Below are positions 47,783 through 56,289 of a DNA stretch of 64,000 nt, piece by piece. The notes beneath the pieces are model-generated. The model saw nothing but the letters and a program-made list of their open reading frames with translations, did no database searches and was not told where the DNA came from. The stretch is from Lachnospiraceae bacterium (lineage in GTDB: Bacteria; Bacillota; Clostridia; Lachnospirales; Lachnospiraceae), in the NCBI GenBank assembly GCA_030825115.1, contig JAPJQL010000007.1, positions 51,550-115,549 on the forward strand, read 5' to 3'. The translations under genes were made by a program, and so were the position numbers. Every line of letters starts with the position of its first letter. Position 1 is the first letter of the stretch.

Positions 47783-49927
47783 TTGTCAAAAACAAGAATT
47801 GCAGCAAAAGCGACAGAGAGCAGCGAAAATCTGATTTATATAGCAACATTGGATTCTTATGAGCTTTTATATATGAATGACCGTACCTTAATGGCTCTTG
47901 GGCTTCCAGAGGATTATGAGTACAGTGGGAAAAAGTGTTATCAGGTCCTTCAAGGTAAAAACAGTCCCTGTGAGTTCTGTACAAACCATCTGCTGAGCAG
48001 GGACAAGGCCTACCATTGGAAGTATTTTAATCCGATTATTAATGGCCATTTCCTGATCAGTGATAAGTTGATCGAATTTGATGAAAAGCTGGTGCGCTTT
48101 GAGGCGGCTACCGACATTACCAGAGAACTGGAACATCAAAAAGATTTGATCGAGCGCCTGGGCACAGAAGAGACCCTGTTGAGGGGAATCCAGATCTTGT
48201 CAGAACACCATGATATCCGGGATGCAGTCAGCAAGCTTTTAGAGGCGGTTACGGAATTTTATCAGGGAGACCGGGGTTATATTTTTGAGTTTGACTACAC
48301 TGCGGAGACAGCCAACAATACTTATGAATGGTGTCGGGAAGGCGTCACATCCGAGAGGGAGCATTTACAGGATGTCCCGTTAGAGGAGTTGTCTGAATGG
48401 ATCGAGATGTATGAGCAAAAGGGTGAGTTCTACATATCCTCATTAGAGCAGGAAGTGAGCAGAGACGCGATCCAATACCAGAAGCTGAATGCCCAGAACA
48501 TCACTTCCCTGATCACGGCTCCGATGAAGAAAGAGGGGAGGATCACCGGATTTATCGGCGTGGATAATCCCAAGATCCATCTGAAAGACCCCGGGCTTTT
48601 AAAATCCATCACCTATTTCATCATTGAAGATTTTGAAAAGCGGGAACTGTTCGAGATGATGGAGCGGATGAGCTACTACGATCTGCTGACCCAGGTTTAC
48701 AACCGCAATAAATATGCAAAGGTGCTGCGGGAGCTGGCGGGCAGAACGTTGGAGTCTGTGGGGATCGTCTACATGGATCTCAACGGTCTCAAGCTGGCAA
48801 ACGACACCTACGGGCATAATTATGGGGATTATCTGATCAAAAAAACGGCGTCATTGCTGAAATCGTATTTTACCGACAATATCTTCCGGCTGGGCGGAGA
48901 TGAGTTTCTCGTGCTCTGCGTCGATATGGAAAAGAAACTGTTTGATGATACGGTGGAGCAGCTCAGAAAAGAAGTGGAGGAGCACAGGGAGATCAATGCC
49001 TCCATCGGATCGATCTGGACCAGGGACACATCCAACATGGAGGAACAGGTTGCCTATGCAGATGAGCTGATGTATGCGGAAAAGCAGTCCTATTATAAAT
49101 CGAGTCTGGTCAGCGACTACAACCGCAATACCATGCTGACCCGGGAATTGCTGGAGTCGATCGGACGCGGAGATTTTGTAGTATACCTTCAGCCGAAAGT
49201 CAGGCTGGAAAGCGGCTGTTTGACGGGAGCGGAGGCGCTGGTCCGCAAACAGAACGCGGATGGCAGCCTGATCATGCCGGACTGGTTTATCCCCCAGTAC
49301 GAATCCGAACATATCATCCGCCATATTGATCTTTATGTCCTGGAGGTAGTCTGCAAGACACTGAAAGGGTGGAAGGAACACGGAAAGGAACTGCTTAGGG
49401 TTTCTGTCAATTTTTCCCGTGTCACGCTCATGGAGAATGATATTGTGAAGACGATAAAAGAAATTTGCGACAGGTATGGGATTGCGCCGGAATACATCGA
49501 TATCGAGATGACGGAGAGCATAGGGAAGATCCGGTGGGAGACGCTGGAAAAGCTGACGGTGGAGTTTAAAGAGGCAGGTTTTTCCATCTCCCTGGATGAT
49601 TTTGGGGCGAGATATTCCAACCTGGCGATTCTTTCCACGATGGAGTTTAACAATCTGAAGCTGGATAAAAATCTGGTCCGGGATATCGAACGGAATGAAA
49701 AATCCAGGATGATCGTGGAACATGCGATCTCCCTCTGCAGGCATTTGAGAGGGACCACCTCTGTCGCGGAAGGCATAGAAAATGAACAGCAGATGCAGCT
49801 TCTTTCTGATTCTAAATGTGACGTGGGTCAGGGCTATTATTTTTCCCGCCCGCTGAGCATCCGGGAATTCTCGGATTTGTATCTGGGGAGGGAAGTGTCA
49901 GGTTTACTCTTTTCAAAATCCACATGA
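47783..49927 (+). CDS. PAS/GAF-GGDEF-EAL cyclic di-GMP enzyme
   Basis: The 714-residue cytoplasmic protein may both make and break c-di-GMP. Residues about 10-120 form a PAS-like domain with a CEFC cysteine pair, and 130-295 form a GAF-like domain. A GGDEF domain with intact RLGGDEFLVL sits near 370. The EAL domain starts at about 450 with GAEALVR and keeps the catalytic set NFSRVTL, IEMTES, DDFGARYSN, LKLDKNLV, EGIENEQQ and QGYYFSRP. The start is a TTG with AAGAGGTG about nine bases upstream; a nearby ATG is out of frame. No membrane segment is seen. Confidence 0.88.
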   Translation: MSKTRIAAKATESSENLIYIATLDSYELLYMNDRTLMALGLPEDYEYSGKKCYQVLQGKNSPCEFCTNHLLSRDKAYHWKYFNPIINGHFLISDKLIEFDEKLVRFEAATDITRELEHQKDLIERLGTEETLLRGIQILSEHHDIRDAVSKLLEAVTEFYQGDRGYIFEFDYTAETANNTYEWCREGVTSEREHLQDVPLEELSEWIEMYEQKGEFYISSLEQEVSRDAIQYQKLNAQNITSLITAPMKKEGRITGFIGVDNPKIHLKDPGLLKSITYFIIEDFEKRELFEMMERMSYYDLLTQVYNRNKYAKVLRELAGRTLESVGIVYMDLNGLKLANDTYGHNYGDYLIKKTASLLKSYFTDNIFRLGGDEFLVLCVDMEKKLFDDTVEQLRKEVEEHREINASIGSIWTRDTSNMEEQVAYADELMYAEKQSYYKSSLVSDYNRNTMLTRELLESIGRGDFVVYLQPKVRLESGCLTGAEALVRKQNADGSLIMPDWFIPQYESEHIIRHIDLYVLEVVCKTLKGWKEHGKELLRVSVNFSRVTLMENDIVKTIKEICDRYGIAPEYIDIEMTESIGKIRWETLEKLTVEFKEAGFSISLDDFGARYSNLAILSTMEFNNLKLDKNLVRDIERNEKSRMIVEHAISLCRHLRGTTSVAEGIENEQQMQLLSDSKCDVGQGYYFSRPLSIREFSDLYLGREVSGLLFSKST

Positions 49928-49929
49928 TG

Positions 49930-49938
49930 TGGTATGAT
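49930..49938 (+). promoter_or_regulatory. Extended -10 promoter of the pyrH operon
   Basis: TGGTATGAT (TGn plus TATGAT) ends 37 bases before pyrH. It would give the pyrH-polC operon its own promoter after separation from rpsB-tsf. Confidence 0.5.
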
Positions 49939-49975
49939 AACGAAAGAGCAATACTAAAGCAGGGAGAATGATTTC

Positions 49976-50677
49976 ATGCAGATGAAAAGAGTGTTTTTAA
50001 AATTGAGCGGCGAGGCGCTGGCCGGACCGAAGAAGACCGGCTTTGATGAAGATACGGTCAAAGAAGTGGCAAGACAGGTGAAACTGTCTGTCGATGCCGG
50101 AGTTCAGGTGGGCATCGTTATCGGCGGCGGCAATTTCTGGAGAGGGCGCACCAGTGAAGCCATTGAGCGCACCCATGCAGACCAGATCGGCATGCTCGCC
50201 ACGATCATGAACTGTATCTATGTATCGGAGATTTTCCGGAATGCCGGAATGGAGACTGAGATCTTAACTCCCTTTGTATGCGGGACGATGACAAAGCTGT
50301 TCTCCAAAGATCTGGCGAACCAGTATTTCAAAGAGGGCAAGGTAGTATTTTTCGCAGGAGGTACGGGCCATCCCTACTTCTCAACCGACACGGGCATCAC
50401 GCTGCGGGCGGTGGAGATGGATGCCGATTGTATTCTGCTTGCCAAGTCCATAGACGGCGTATATGACAGCGACCCGGCAAAGAATCCGGATGCAAGACGG
50501 TATGACACCATCAGTATCCAGGAGGTCATCGACAAGAAGCTGGCGGTCGTGGATCTGACGGCTTCCATCATGTGCATGGAGCATAAGATGCCGATGGCAG
50601 TATTTGATCTGAACGAGGAAAACAGCATTGCCAACGCGATGCAGGGGAAAATTAACGGCACGATCGTGACCGTATAA
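49976..50677 (+). CDS. pyrH: UMP kinase
   Basis: PyrH phosphorylates UMP to UDP with ATP and belongs to the amino-acid kinase fold. The 233-residue protein has VFLKLSGEALAGPKKTGFDE, GIVIGGGNFWRGR, the DQIGMLATIMNCIYV helix and AGGTGHPYFSTDTGITLRAVE. It heads a housekeeping operon in the standard Firmicutes order through polC. Normally tsf lies just upstream. Confidence 0.97.
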   Translation: MQMKRVFLKLSGEALAGPKKTGFDEDTVKEVARQVKLSVDAGVQVGIVIGGGNFWRGRTSEAIERTHADQIGMLATIMNCIYVSEIFRNAGMETEILTPFVCGTMTKLFSKDLANQYFKEGKVVFFAGGTGHPYFSTDTGITLRAVEMDADCILLAKSIDGVYDSDPAKNPDARRYDTISIQEVIDKKLAVVDLTASIMCMEHKMPMAVFDLNEENSIANAMQGKINGTIVTV

Positions 50678-50689
50678 CAGGAGGACATT

Positions 50690-51244
50690 ATGCAGGAACA
50701 TTTAAAATCATATGAAGACAAGATGAACAAGACTCTGGATGTGCTTTACAGCGAATTCGGGACCATCCGCGCAGGACGTGCCAATCCGCATGTGCTGGAC
50801 AAGATCATGGTGGACTACTATGGTACGCCTACCCCGATCCAGCAGGTAGGAAATATTTCCGTGCCGGAGGCGCGTATGATCGTTATCCAGCCTTGGGAAA
50901 AGAACATGCTGCGGGCGATCGAGAAGGCGATCAACATGTCTGACCTGGGGATCAACCCGACCAATGACGGCAGCATTATCCGTCTGGTATTCCCGGAGCT
51001 GACCGAGGAGCGGAGAAAAGATCTGGCAAAAGACGTAAAGAAGAAAGGTGAGGCGGCGAAAGTCGCAGTCCGCAACGTCCGCCGTGACGCCAACGATATG
51101 TTTAAGAAGATGGAGAAATCAGGCGATATTTCCGAGGATGATCTGGAAGTAGGGACGGAAAAAGTGCAGAAGCTGACCGACAAGATGATTGAGAAGATTG
51201 ACAAGGCAGTTGAAGCAAAGACGAAGGAGATTATGACCGTATAA
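50690..51244 (+). CDS. frr: Ribosome recycling factor
   Basis: The 184-residue protein splits the post-termination ribosome together with EF-G. Diagnostic stretches are FGTIRAGRANPHVLDKI, YYGTPTPIQQVGNISVPEAR and FPELTEERRKDLAKDVKK. It begins 12 bases after pyrH with AGGAGG. Confidence 0.97.
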   Translation: MQEHLKSYEDKMNKTLDVLYSEFGTIRAGRANPHVLDKIMVDYYGTPTPIQQVGNISVPEARMIVIQPWEKNMLRAIEKAINMSDLGINPTNDGSIIRLVFPELTEERRKDLAKDVKKKGEAAKVAVRNVRRDANDMFKKMEKSGDISEDDLEVGTEKVQKLTDKMIEKIDKAVEAKTKEIMTV

Positions 51245-51269
51245 GCGGTATAAAAGTTAAATGACAGCC

Positions 51270-51335
51270 GCGCCATGTTTCGTTCCTTGCGGAAAATGGC
51301 GCAGAGTATGGGGGACAGGGGGTATTTCCTGTCCC
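51270..51335 (+). repeat. Two intercistronic stem-loops between frr and uppS
   Basis: GCGCCAT (51270-51276) pairs with ATGGCGC (51296-51302), extended inward by TTT/AAA. GGGACAGG (51312-51319) pairs with CCTGTCCC (51328-51335). Neither has a T tract, so they are more likely RNA processing or stability elements than terminators. Confidence 0.6.
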
Positions 51336-51358
51336 ACTGCCATGTATGGAGGTAAATG

Positions 51359-52081
51359 ATGGAGCACAATCTGGAAGATATGGTAATCCCGCAGCATGTG
51401 GCGCTGATCCTGGACGGCAACGGACGGTGGGCGAAAAAACGCGGTCTGCCGCGGACGATGGGACACAAAGAGGGCTGTGTGACAGTAGAAAAGACCGTGG
51501 AGACTGCGGCAAGGATGGGAATCCGTTATCTGACGGTATATGGATTTTCGACTGAGAACTGGTCGCGCTCCTCCGAGGAGGTCGGCGCTCTGATGCAGCT
51601 GTTCCGGTTTTACATGGTCCGCCTTTTAAAGATTGCGTCGGGCAACAATGTACGGGTGCTGATGATCGGGGACCGCACCAGGTTTGACCGGGATATCATC
51701 GAAGGCATAGACCGCCTGGAGAGGGAGACAAAGGATAATACCGGTCTGACCTTTGTAATCGCGGTCAATTATGGCGGCAGGGATGAGATCAGGCGGGCGG
51801 CAAAGGCGCTGGCAAAAGACTGTTTGGACGGCAGGCAGGATCCGGAGAAGATTACAGAGGAGATATTTGCCTCCTATCTGGATACGGCCGATATCCCTGA
51901 CCCGGACCTTTTGATCCGCACCAGCGGGGAGCTCCGCCTTTCCAACTATCTGCTCTGGCAGCTCGCCTATACGGAGTTATATGTCACCGACTGCCTGTGG
52001 CCTGATTTTGACAAAGAAGAACTGGAAAAAGCAATCGCTGCATACAATAAACGAGACAGAAGATTCGGCGGAGTCAAATAA
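51359..52081 (+). CDS. uppS: Isoprenyl (undecaprenyl) diphosphate synthase
   Basis: This cis-prenyltransferase extends farnesyl diphosphate with isopentenyl diphosphate to undecaprenyl diphosphate, the cell-wall lipid carrier. HVALILDGNGRWAKKRGLPR holds the catalytic aspartate. YLTVYGFSTENWSRS and LLIRTSGELRLSNYLLWQLAY are the other signatures. Of two adjacent ATGs (51356, 51359), the second has the better distance to GGAGG. Confidence 0.95.
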   Translation: MEHNLEDMVIPQHVALILDGNGRWAKKRGLPRTMGHKEGCVTVEKTVETAARMGIRYLTVYGFSTENWSRSSEEVGALMQLFRFYMVRLLKIASGNNVRVLMIGDRTRFDRDIIEGIDRLERETKDNTGLTFVIAVNYGGRDEIRRAAKALAKDCLDGRQDPEKITEEIFASYLDTADIPDPDLLIRTSGELRLSNYLLWQLAYTELYVTDCLWPDFDKEELEKAIAAYNKRDRRFGGVK

Positions 52082-52101
52082 TACGAAGGGGGGACACCGT
52101 T

Positions 52102-52902
52102 ATGTTCACGAAACGGTTAATCAGTGGGATCGTGCTGGTCATCATTGCCATTTTTGTCGTCGGAAGCGGTGGGAGTATACTTTTCATCACAACGGGAATC
52201 ATTTCCTTGATCGGGTTGTTTGAGCTTTACCGTGTGATGAAGATAGAAAAGACTATGCTTGGCGCGGTGGGATATCTGACGGCGGCGTCCTACTATGCGA
52301 TGTTGTGGCTGGATGACCAGAGGTATGTGATGCTGATGGCGATCGCGGCGCTGATGGTTCTGATGAGCCTTTATGTCTTTACTTTTCCCCGCTATAAGAC
52401 CGAAGAAGTGACGGTGGCATTTTTTGGCGTATTCTACGCGTCTGTGATGCTGTCCTATCTCTATCAGGTGCGGGTGATGGCAGACGGAACCTATCTGGTA
52501 TGGCTGATCTTCTTTAGTTCCTGGGGCTGTGATACCTTTGCCTACTGCGTGGGCATGCTCTTTGGACGCCATAAGCTGGCGCCGGTGCTGAGCCCGAAAA
52601 AGTCCATCGAGGGCGCGGTGGGAGGCGTTGTTGGAGCGGCGCTTCTCGGATTTTTGTATGCGACATGTTTCCGGGACAAGATGATGGAGATCACGAATCC
52701 CCAGGCGGCCTGTGCGGCAGCCTGTGCCATCGCGGCGGTGATATCCCAGATCGGGGATCTGGCGGCGTCGGCGATCAAGAGAAACCATGATATCAAGGAT
52801 TACGGACATCTGATTCCGGGACACGGCGGGATATTGGACCGGTTTGACAGCATGCTGTTTACCGCGCCTGCAATCTATTTTGCCGTGACATTCTTAAGAT
52901 AA
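52102..52902 (+). CDS. cdsA: Phosphatidate cytidylyltransferase
   Basis: CdsA makes CDP-diacylglycerol for phospholipid synthesis. The 266-residue membrane protein has about seven helices and the family signature near the C-terminus, with SQIGDLAASAIKRNHDIKD and IPGHGGILDRFDSMLF, preceded by SPKKSIEGAVGG. It sits between uppS and dxr as usual. Confidence 0.95.
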   Translation: MFTKRLISGIVLVIIAIFVVGSGGSILFITTGIISLIGLFELYRVMKIEKTMLGAVGYLTAASYYAMLWLDDQRYVMLMAIAALMVLMSLYVFTFPRYKTEEVTVAFFGVFYASVMLSYLYQVRVMADGTYLVWLIFFSSWGCDTFAYCVGMLFGRHKLAPVLSPKKSIEGAVGGVVGAALLGFLYATCFRDKMMEITNPQAACAAACAIAAVISQIGDLAASAIKRNHDIKDYGHLIPGHGGILDRFDSMLFTAPAIYFAVTFLR

Positions 52903-52923
52903 ACAATTCGGGAGCTGAAGCAT

Positions 52924-54066
52924 ATGAAGAAAATTGCAATCCTGGGGTCTACCGGGTCTATCGGGACCCAGACCCTGGAAGTCGTAGAGAACAATCAGGA
53001 TATTCAAGTGACGGCCCTTGCGGCCGGAAGCAATATCCGGCTGTTGGAACAGCAGATCCGCAGATTCCGCCCGGCGCTTGCCTGTGTATGGGAAGAAAAA
53101 AAGGCGCTGGAACTGAAGGCTGCGGTCAAAGATCTGGACGTCAGTATCGTATCGGGCATGGAAGGGCTTATGGAGGCGGCGGTGGAGCCGTCTGCAAGTA
53201 TCGTTGTCACGGCGATCGTAGGCATGATCGGGATTCGTCCGACGATTGCGGCGATGAGGGCGGGAAAGGATATCGCCCTTGCCAACAAAGAAACGCTTGT
53301 GACGGCGGGACATATCATCATGCCTCTCGCCAAGGAGATGGGGGTTCGGATCCTGCCTGTAGACAGCGAGCACAGCGCAATCTTCCAGTGTTTGAACGGG
53401 GAAGACAAAAAGGCGGTGCACAAGATTCTCCTGACAGCCTCCGGCGGCCCGTTCCGCGGTTTTACAAAGGAACGTCTGGCAGAGGTGCAGTTAGAGGATG
53501 CCCTGAAGCACCCGAACTGGGCGATGGGGCAGAAGATCACCATCGATTCCTCCACGATGGTCAACAAAGGGCTGGAAGTGATGGAAGCCCGGTGGCTGTT
53601 TGGCGTGGAGATGGACCAGGTCCAGGTGGTGGTACAGCCCCAGAGCGTCATCCACTCGATGGTGGAGTTTGAGGATGGGGCCGTGATGGCACAGCTTGGC
53701 ACGCCGGACATGAAGCTGCCGATCCAGTATGCCCTCTATTATCCGGAGCGCCGGTTTTTGCCGGGCCAGCGGCTGGATTTTGCGAAGCTTGGGAGCATTA
53801 CCTTTGAAAACCCCGATATGGAAGTATTTCGGGGACTCTCCCTTGCCTATGAGGCGGGGCGGCAGGGCGGCTCTGTGCCGACCGTATATAACGCGGCGAA
53901 TGAATATGCGGTAGGACGGTTTTTACGAAAAGAGATTTCTTACCTGACGATCATCGATATGATAGAAGGGGCGATGGCACACCATAAAAAGGTGGACTGC
54001 CCGGATGTGGAGCAGATTCTGGCTGCCGAACAGGAGACGTATGACTATATAGAAAGCAGGTGGTAG
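52924..54066 (+). CDS. dxr: 1-deoxy-D-xylulose 5-phosphate reductoisomerase
   Basis: Dxr converts DXP to 2-C-methyl-D-erythritol 4-phosphate in the MEP isoprenoid pathway using NADPH. The 380-residue protein has the NADPH-binding IAILGSTGSIGTQTLEVVE, ANKETLVTAGHII, LPVDSEHSAIFQCL, LTASGGPFRG and PNWAMGQKITIDSSTMVNKG. ispG in the same operon encodes a later step of the pathway, and uppS uses its product. Confidence 0.97.
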   Translation: MKKIAILGSTGSIGTQTLEVVENNQDIQVTALAAGSNIRLLEQQIRRFRPALACVWEEKKALELKAAVKDLDVSIVSGMEGLMEAAVEPSASIVVTAIVGMIGIRPTIAAMRAGKDIALANKETLVTAGHIIMPLAKEMGVRILPVDSEHSAIFQCLNGEDKKAVHKILLTASGGPFRGFTKERLAEVQLEDALKHPNWAMGQKITIDSSTMVNKGLEVMEARWLFGVEMDQVQVVVQPQSVIHSMVEFEDGAVMAQLGTPDMKLPIQYALYYPERRFLPGQRLDFAKLGSITFENPDMEVFRGLSLAYEAGRQGGSVPTVYNAANEYAVGRFLRKEISYLTIIDMIEGAMAHHKKVDCPDVEQILAAEQETYDYIESRW

Positions 54067-54067
54067 A

Positions 54068-55135
54068 TTGCTGGATATCATTGTTGCAATTCTGGTATTT
54101 GGTTTTATCGTGCTGGTGCATGAGTTCGGGCATTTTCTTTTTGCCAAGCTGAATGGGATCACTGTGGTGGAATTTTCCATCGGTATGGGACCAAGGCTGT
54201 TCAGCGTGGTATGGAGAGATACCCGCTACTCGATAAAGATTCTGCCTTTTGGCGGTTCCTGCATGATGCTGGGGGAGGACGGAGAGGAAAAAGAGCCGGG
54301 CGCGTTTACCAGTAAGCCGGTATTAGCCCGGATCGCGGTGATCGCAGCCGGACCGGTGTTTAATTTTATCCTGGCATTTTTATTTGCGATGGTACTTGTC
54401 GGGCAGATGGGGCACAGCGGCTCGGTGCTGTCGGATGTGGTGGAAGGAAGTCCGGCATACGAGGCGGGGCTTATGCCCGGCGATAAGATCGTGCGGATCA
54501 ACAATCGCAGCGTGACGACCAACCGGGACGTGTCCTGGTATATGATCTCTCATCCCGGCGAGGAAGTGACCTTAAAGATCAAGCGGCCGGAAGGCGGCGT
54601 ATGGGAAAAAGGCGTTTCTGCCAGAACCCTTACCCTGCGGCTTAAGCCGGAGTTTAACCAGGAGTACGGCTCTTATATGATCGGTGTGAAATTTCCGGTG
54701 GAAGAAAAGAATGCTTCCCTTGCGGACCTGGTCTATTACAGCGCCTATGAGGTGAAATTCTGCGTGGTGTCCACATTTGACAGCCTGCGGATGCTGTTCA
54801 CACGGCAGATCCAGGCAGGGGAGGCGATGGCCGGGCCGATCCGGATCGTCTCTATGGTGAGCGAGACTGTGGAGACCGGACGGGAGGCGGGAGCGAAGGT
54901 GCTGATCCTGTATATCTCCAATTGGATCCTGCTGCTCAGCACCAGCCTTGGGATCATGAACCTGCTGCCGATTCCGGCTCTGGACGGCGGACGGCTTGTA
55001 TTCCTCTTTTTGGAGCTGCTGCGCGGAAAACCGATCGACCCGGAAAAAGAGGGGATGGTCCATATGGCCGGAATGATGGTTTTGATGGCATTGATGGTGA
55101 TGATCCTCTTCAATGATATCCGAAATCTGATCTGA
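54068..55135 (+). CDS. rseP: Site-2 intramembrane metalloprotease RseP
   Basis: The 355-residue polytopic protease cuts membrane-bound signalling proteins such as anti-sigma factors. The zinc site is HEFGH near residue 18 with NLLPIPALDGGRLVF near residue 300 supplying the third ligand, and a PDZ domain lies between (about 115-190). The start is a TTG directly after the dxr stop, behind CAGGTGG. A terminator follows. Confidence 0.95.
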   Translation: MLDIIVAILVFGFIVLVHEFGHFLFAKLNGITVVEFSIGMGPRLFSVVWRDTRYSIKILPFGGSCMMLGEDGEEKEPGAFTSKPVLARIAVIAAGPVFNFILAFLFAMVLVGQMGHSGSVLSDVVEGSPAYEAGLMPGDKIVRINNRSVTTNRDVSWYMISHPGEEVTLKIKRPEGGVWEKGVSARTLTLRLKPEFNQEYGSYMIGVKFPVEEKNASLADLVYYSAYEVKFCVVSTFDSLRMLFTRQIQAGEAMAGPIRIVSMVSETVETGREAGAKVLILYISNWILLLSTSLGIMNLLPIPALDGGRLVFLFLELLRGKPIDPEKEGMVHMAGMMVLMALMVMILFNDIRNLI

Positions 55136-55136
55136 C

Positions 55137-55160
55137 GCCGGATAGGCTATCGGCTTTTTT
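55137..55160 (+). terminator. Terminator between rseP and ispG
   Basis: GCCG-ATA (55137-55144 with one bulged G) pairs with TATCGGC (55148-55154) and is followed by six T. ispG and polC may thus have reduced or separate transcription. Confidence 0.7.
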
Positions 55161-55216
55161 GTTACCCATTGTGACTGACTGTCTTAACAATATAGAAAAG
55201 AATAAGAGGAACGATC

Positions 55217-56287
55217 ATGAAGAACCGGATGCATACAAAGGAGATTCATATTGGCGATAAAGTGATTGGAGGCAAAAACCCGATCCTGATCCAGTCTATG
55301 TGCAATACAAAGACCGAGGACGTGGAGGCAACCGTGGCACAGATCCTGGAGCTTGAGCAGGCAGGCTGTGACATCATCCGGGTTGCCGTGCCGACGATGG
55401 AGGCTGCTGCTGCGCTGAAATCCATCAAACGGCGCATCCACATCCCGCTGGTGGCGGATATCCATTTTGATTACCGCCTGGCGATCGCCTCGATCGAGTG
55501 CGGGGCAGATAAGATCCGGATCAACCCGGGCAATATCGGCGCCAGAGAGCGGGTTCAGACGGTTGTGGATAAGGCGAAGGAGTATGGCATTCCCATCCGC
55601 ATCGGCGTCAACAGCGGTTCTCTGGAAAAGAACCTGATTGAGAAATACGGCGGCGTGACGGCGGAGGGCATCGTGGAGAGCGCCCTTGATAAAGTTTCGA
55701 TGATCGAGCACATGGGATATGACAATCTTGTCATCAGCATCAAATCTTCCGATGTGATGATGTGCGTGGCAGCTCATGAGATGATCAGCAAAAAGACCTG
55801 TTACCCCCTTCATGTGGGAATCACAGAATCAGGAACCGTGACGTCCGGGAACATCAAATCGGCGGCAGGGCTTGGCATCATCCTCTACCAGGGCATCGGG
55901 GATACCATCCGGGTATCGCTGACCGGTTCGCCGGTGGAAGAGATCAAGTCGGCAAAGCTGATCTTGAGGACCCTGGGCCTTCGCAAAGGCGGCATCGAGG
56001 TGGTTTCCTGCCCGACCTGCGGTAGGACCAGGATCGATCTGATCGGTCTGGCCAATCAGGTCGAGACGATGGTGACAGAGTTTGACAACCTGGATCTGAA
56101 GGTTGCCGTGATGGGCTGTGTGGTGAACGGTCCTGGCGAGGCGAGAGAGGCAGACTTAGGCATTGCAGGCGGTATCGGGGAAGGATTGCTGATCCGCAAA
56201 GGAGAAGTCATCCGCAAAGTGCCGGAGGAAGAGCTTCTTAAGGCGCTGCGGGAGGAACTTTTGGCATTGTCCCATATTGGAGCGTAA
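55217..56287 (+). CDS. ispG: 4-hydroxy-3-methylbut-2-enyl diphosphate synthase (flavodoxin)
   Basis: IspG is a 4Fe-4S enzyme of the MEP pathway that reduces methylerythritol cyclodiphosphate to HMBPP. The 356-residue protein has PILIQSMCNTKTEDVEATV, ADIHFDYRLAI, KIRINPGNIG and VVSCPTCGRTRIDL. MGCVVNGPGEAREADLGIAG completes the cluster site with the cysteines. It ends two bases before polC. Confidence 0.96.
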   Translation: MKNRMHTKEIHIGDKVIGGKNPILIQSMCNTKTEDVEATVAQILELEQAGCDIIRVAVPTMEAAAALKSIKRRIHIPLVADIHFDYRLAIASIECGADKIRINPGNIGARERVQTVVDKAKEYGIPIRIGVNSGSLEKNLIEKYGGVTAEGIVESALDKVSMIEHMGYDNLVISIKSSDVMMCVAAHEMISKKTCYPLHVGITESGTVTSGNIKSAAGLGIILYQGIGDTIRVSLTGSPVEEIKSAKLILRTLGLRKGGIEVVSCPTCGRTRIDLIGLANQVETMVTEFDNLDLKVAVMGCVVNGPGEAREADLGIAGGIGEGLLIRKGEVIRKVPEEELLKALREELLALSHIGA

Positions 56288-56289
56288 GG

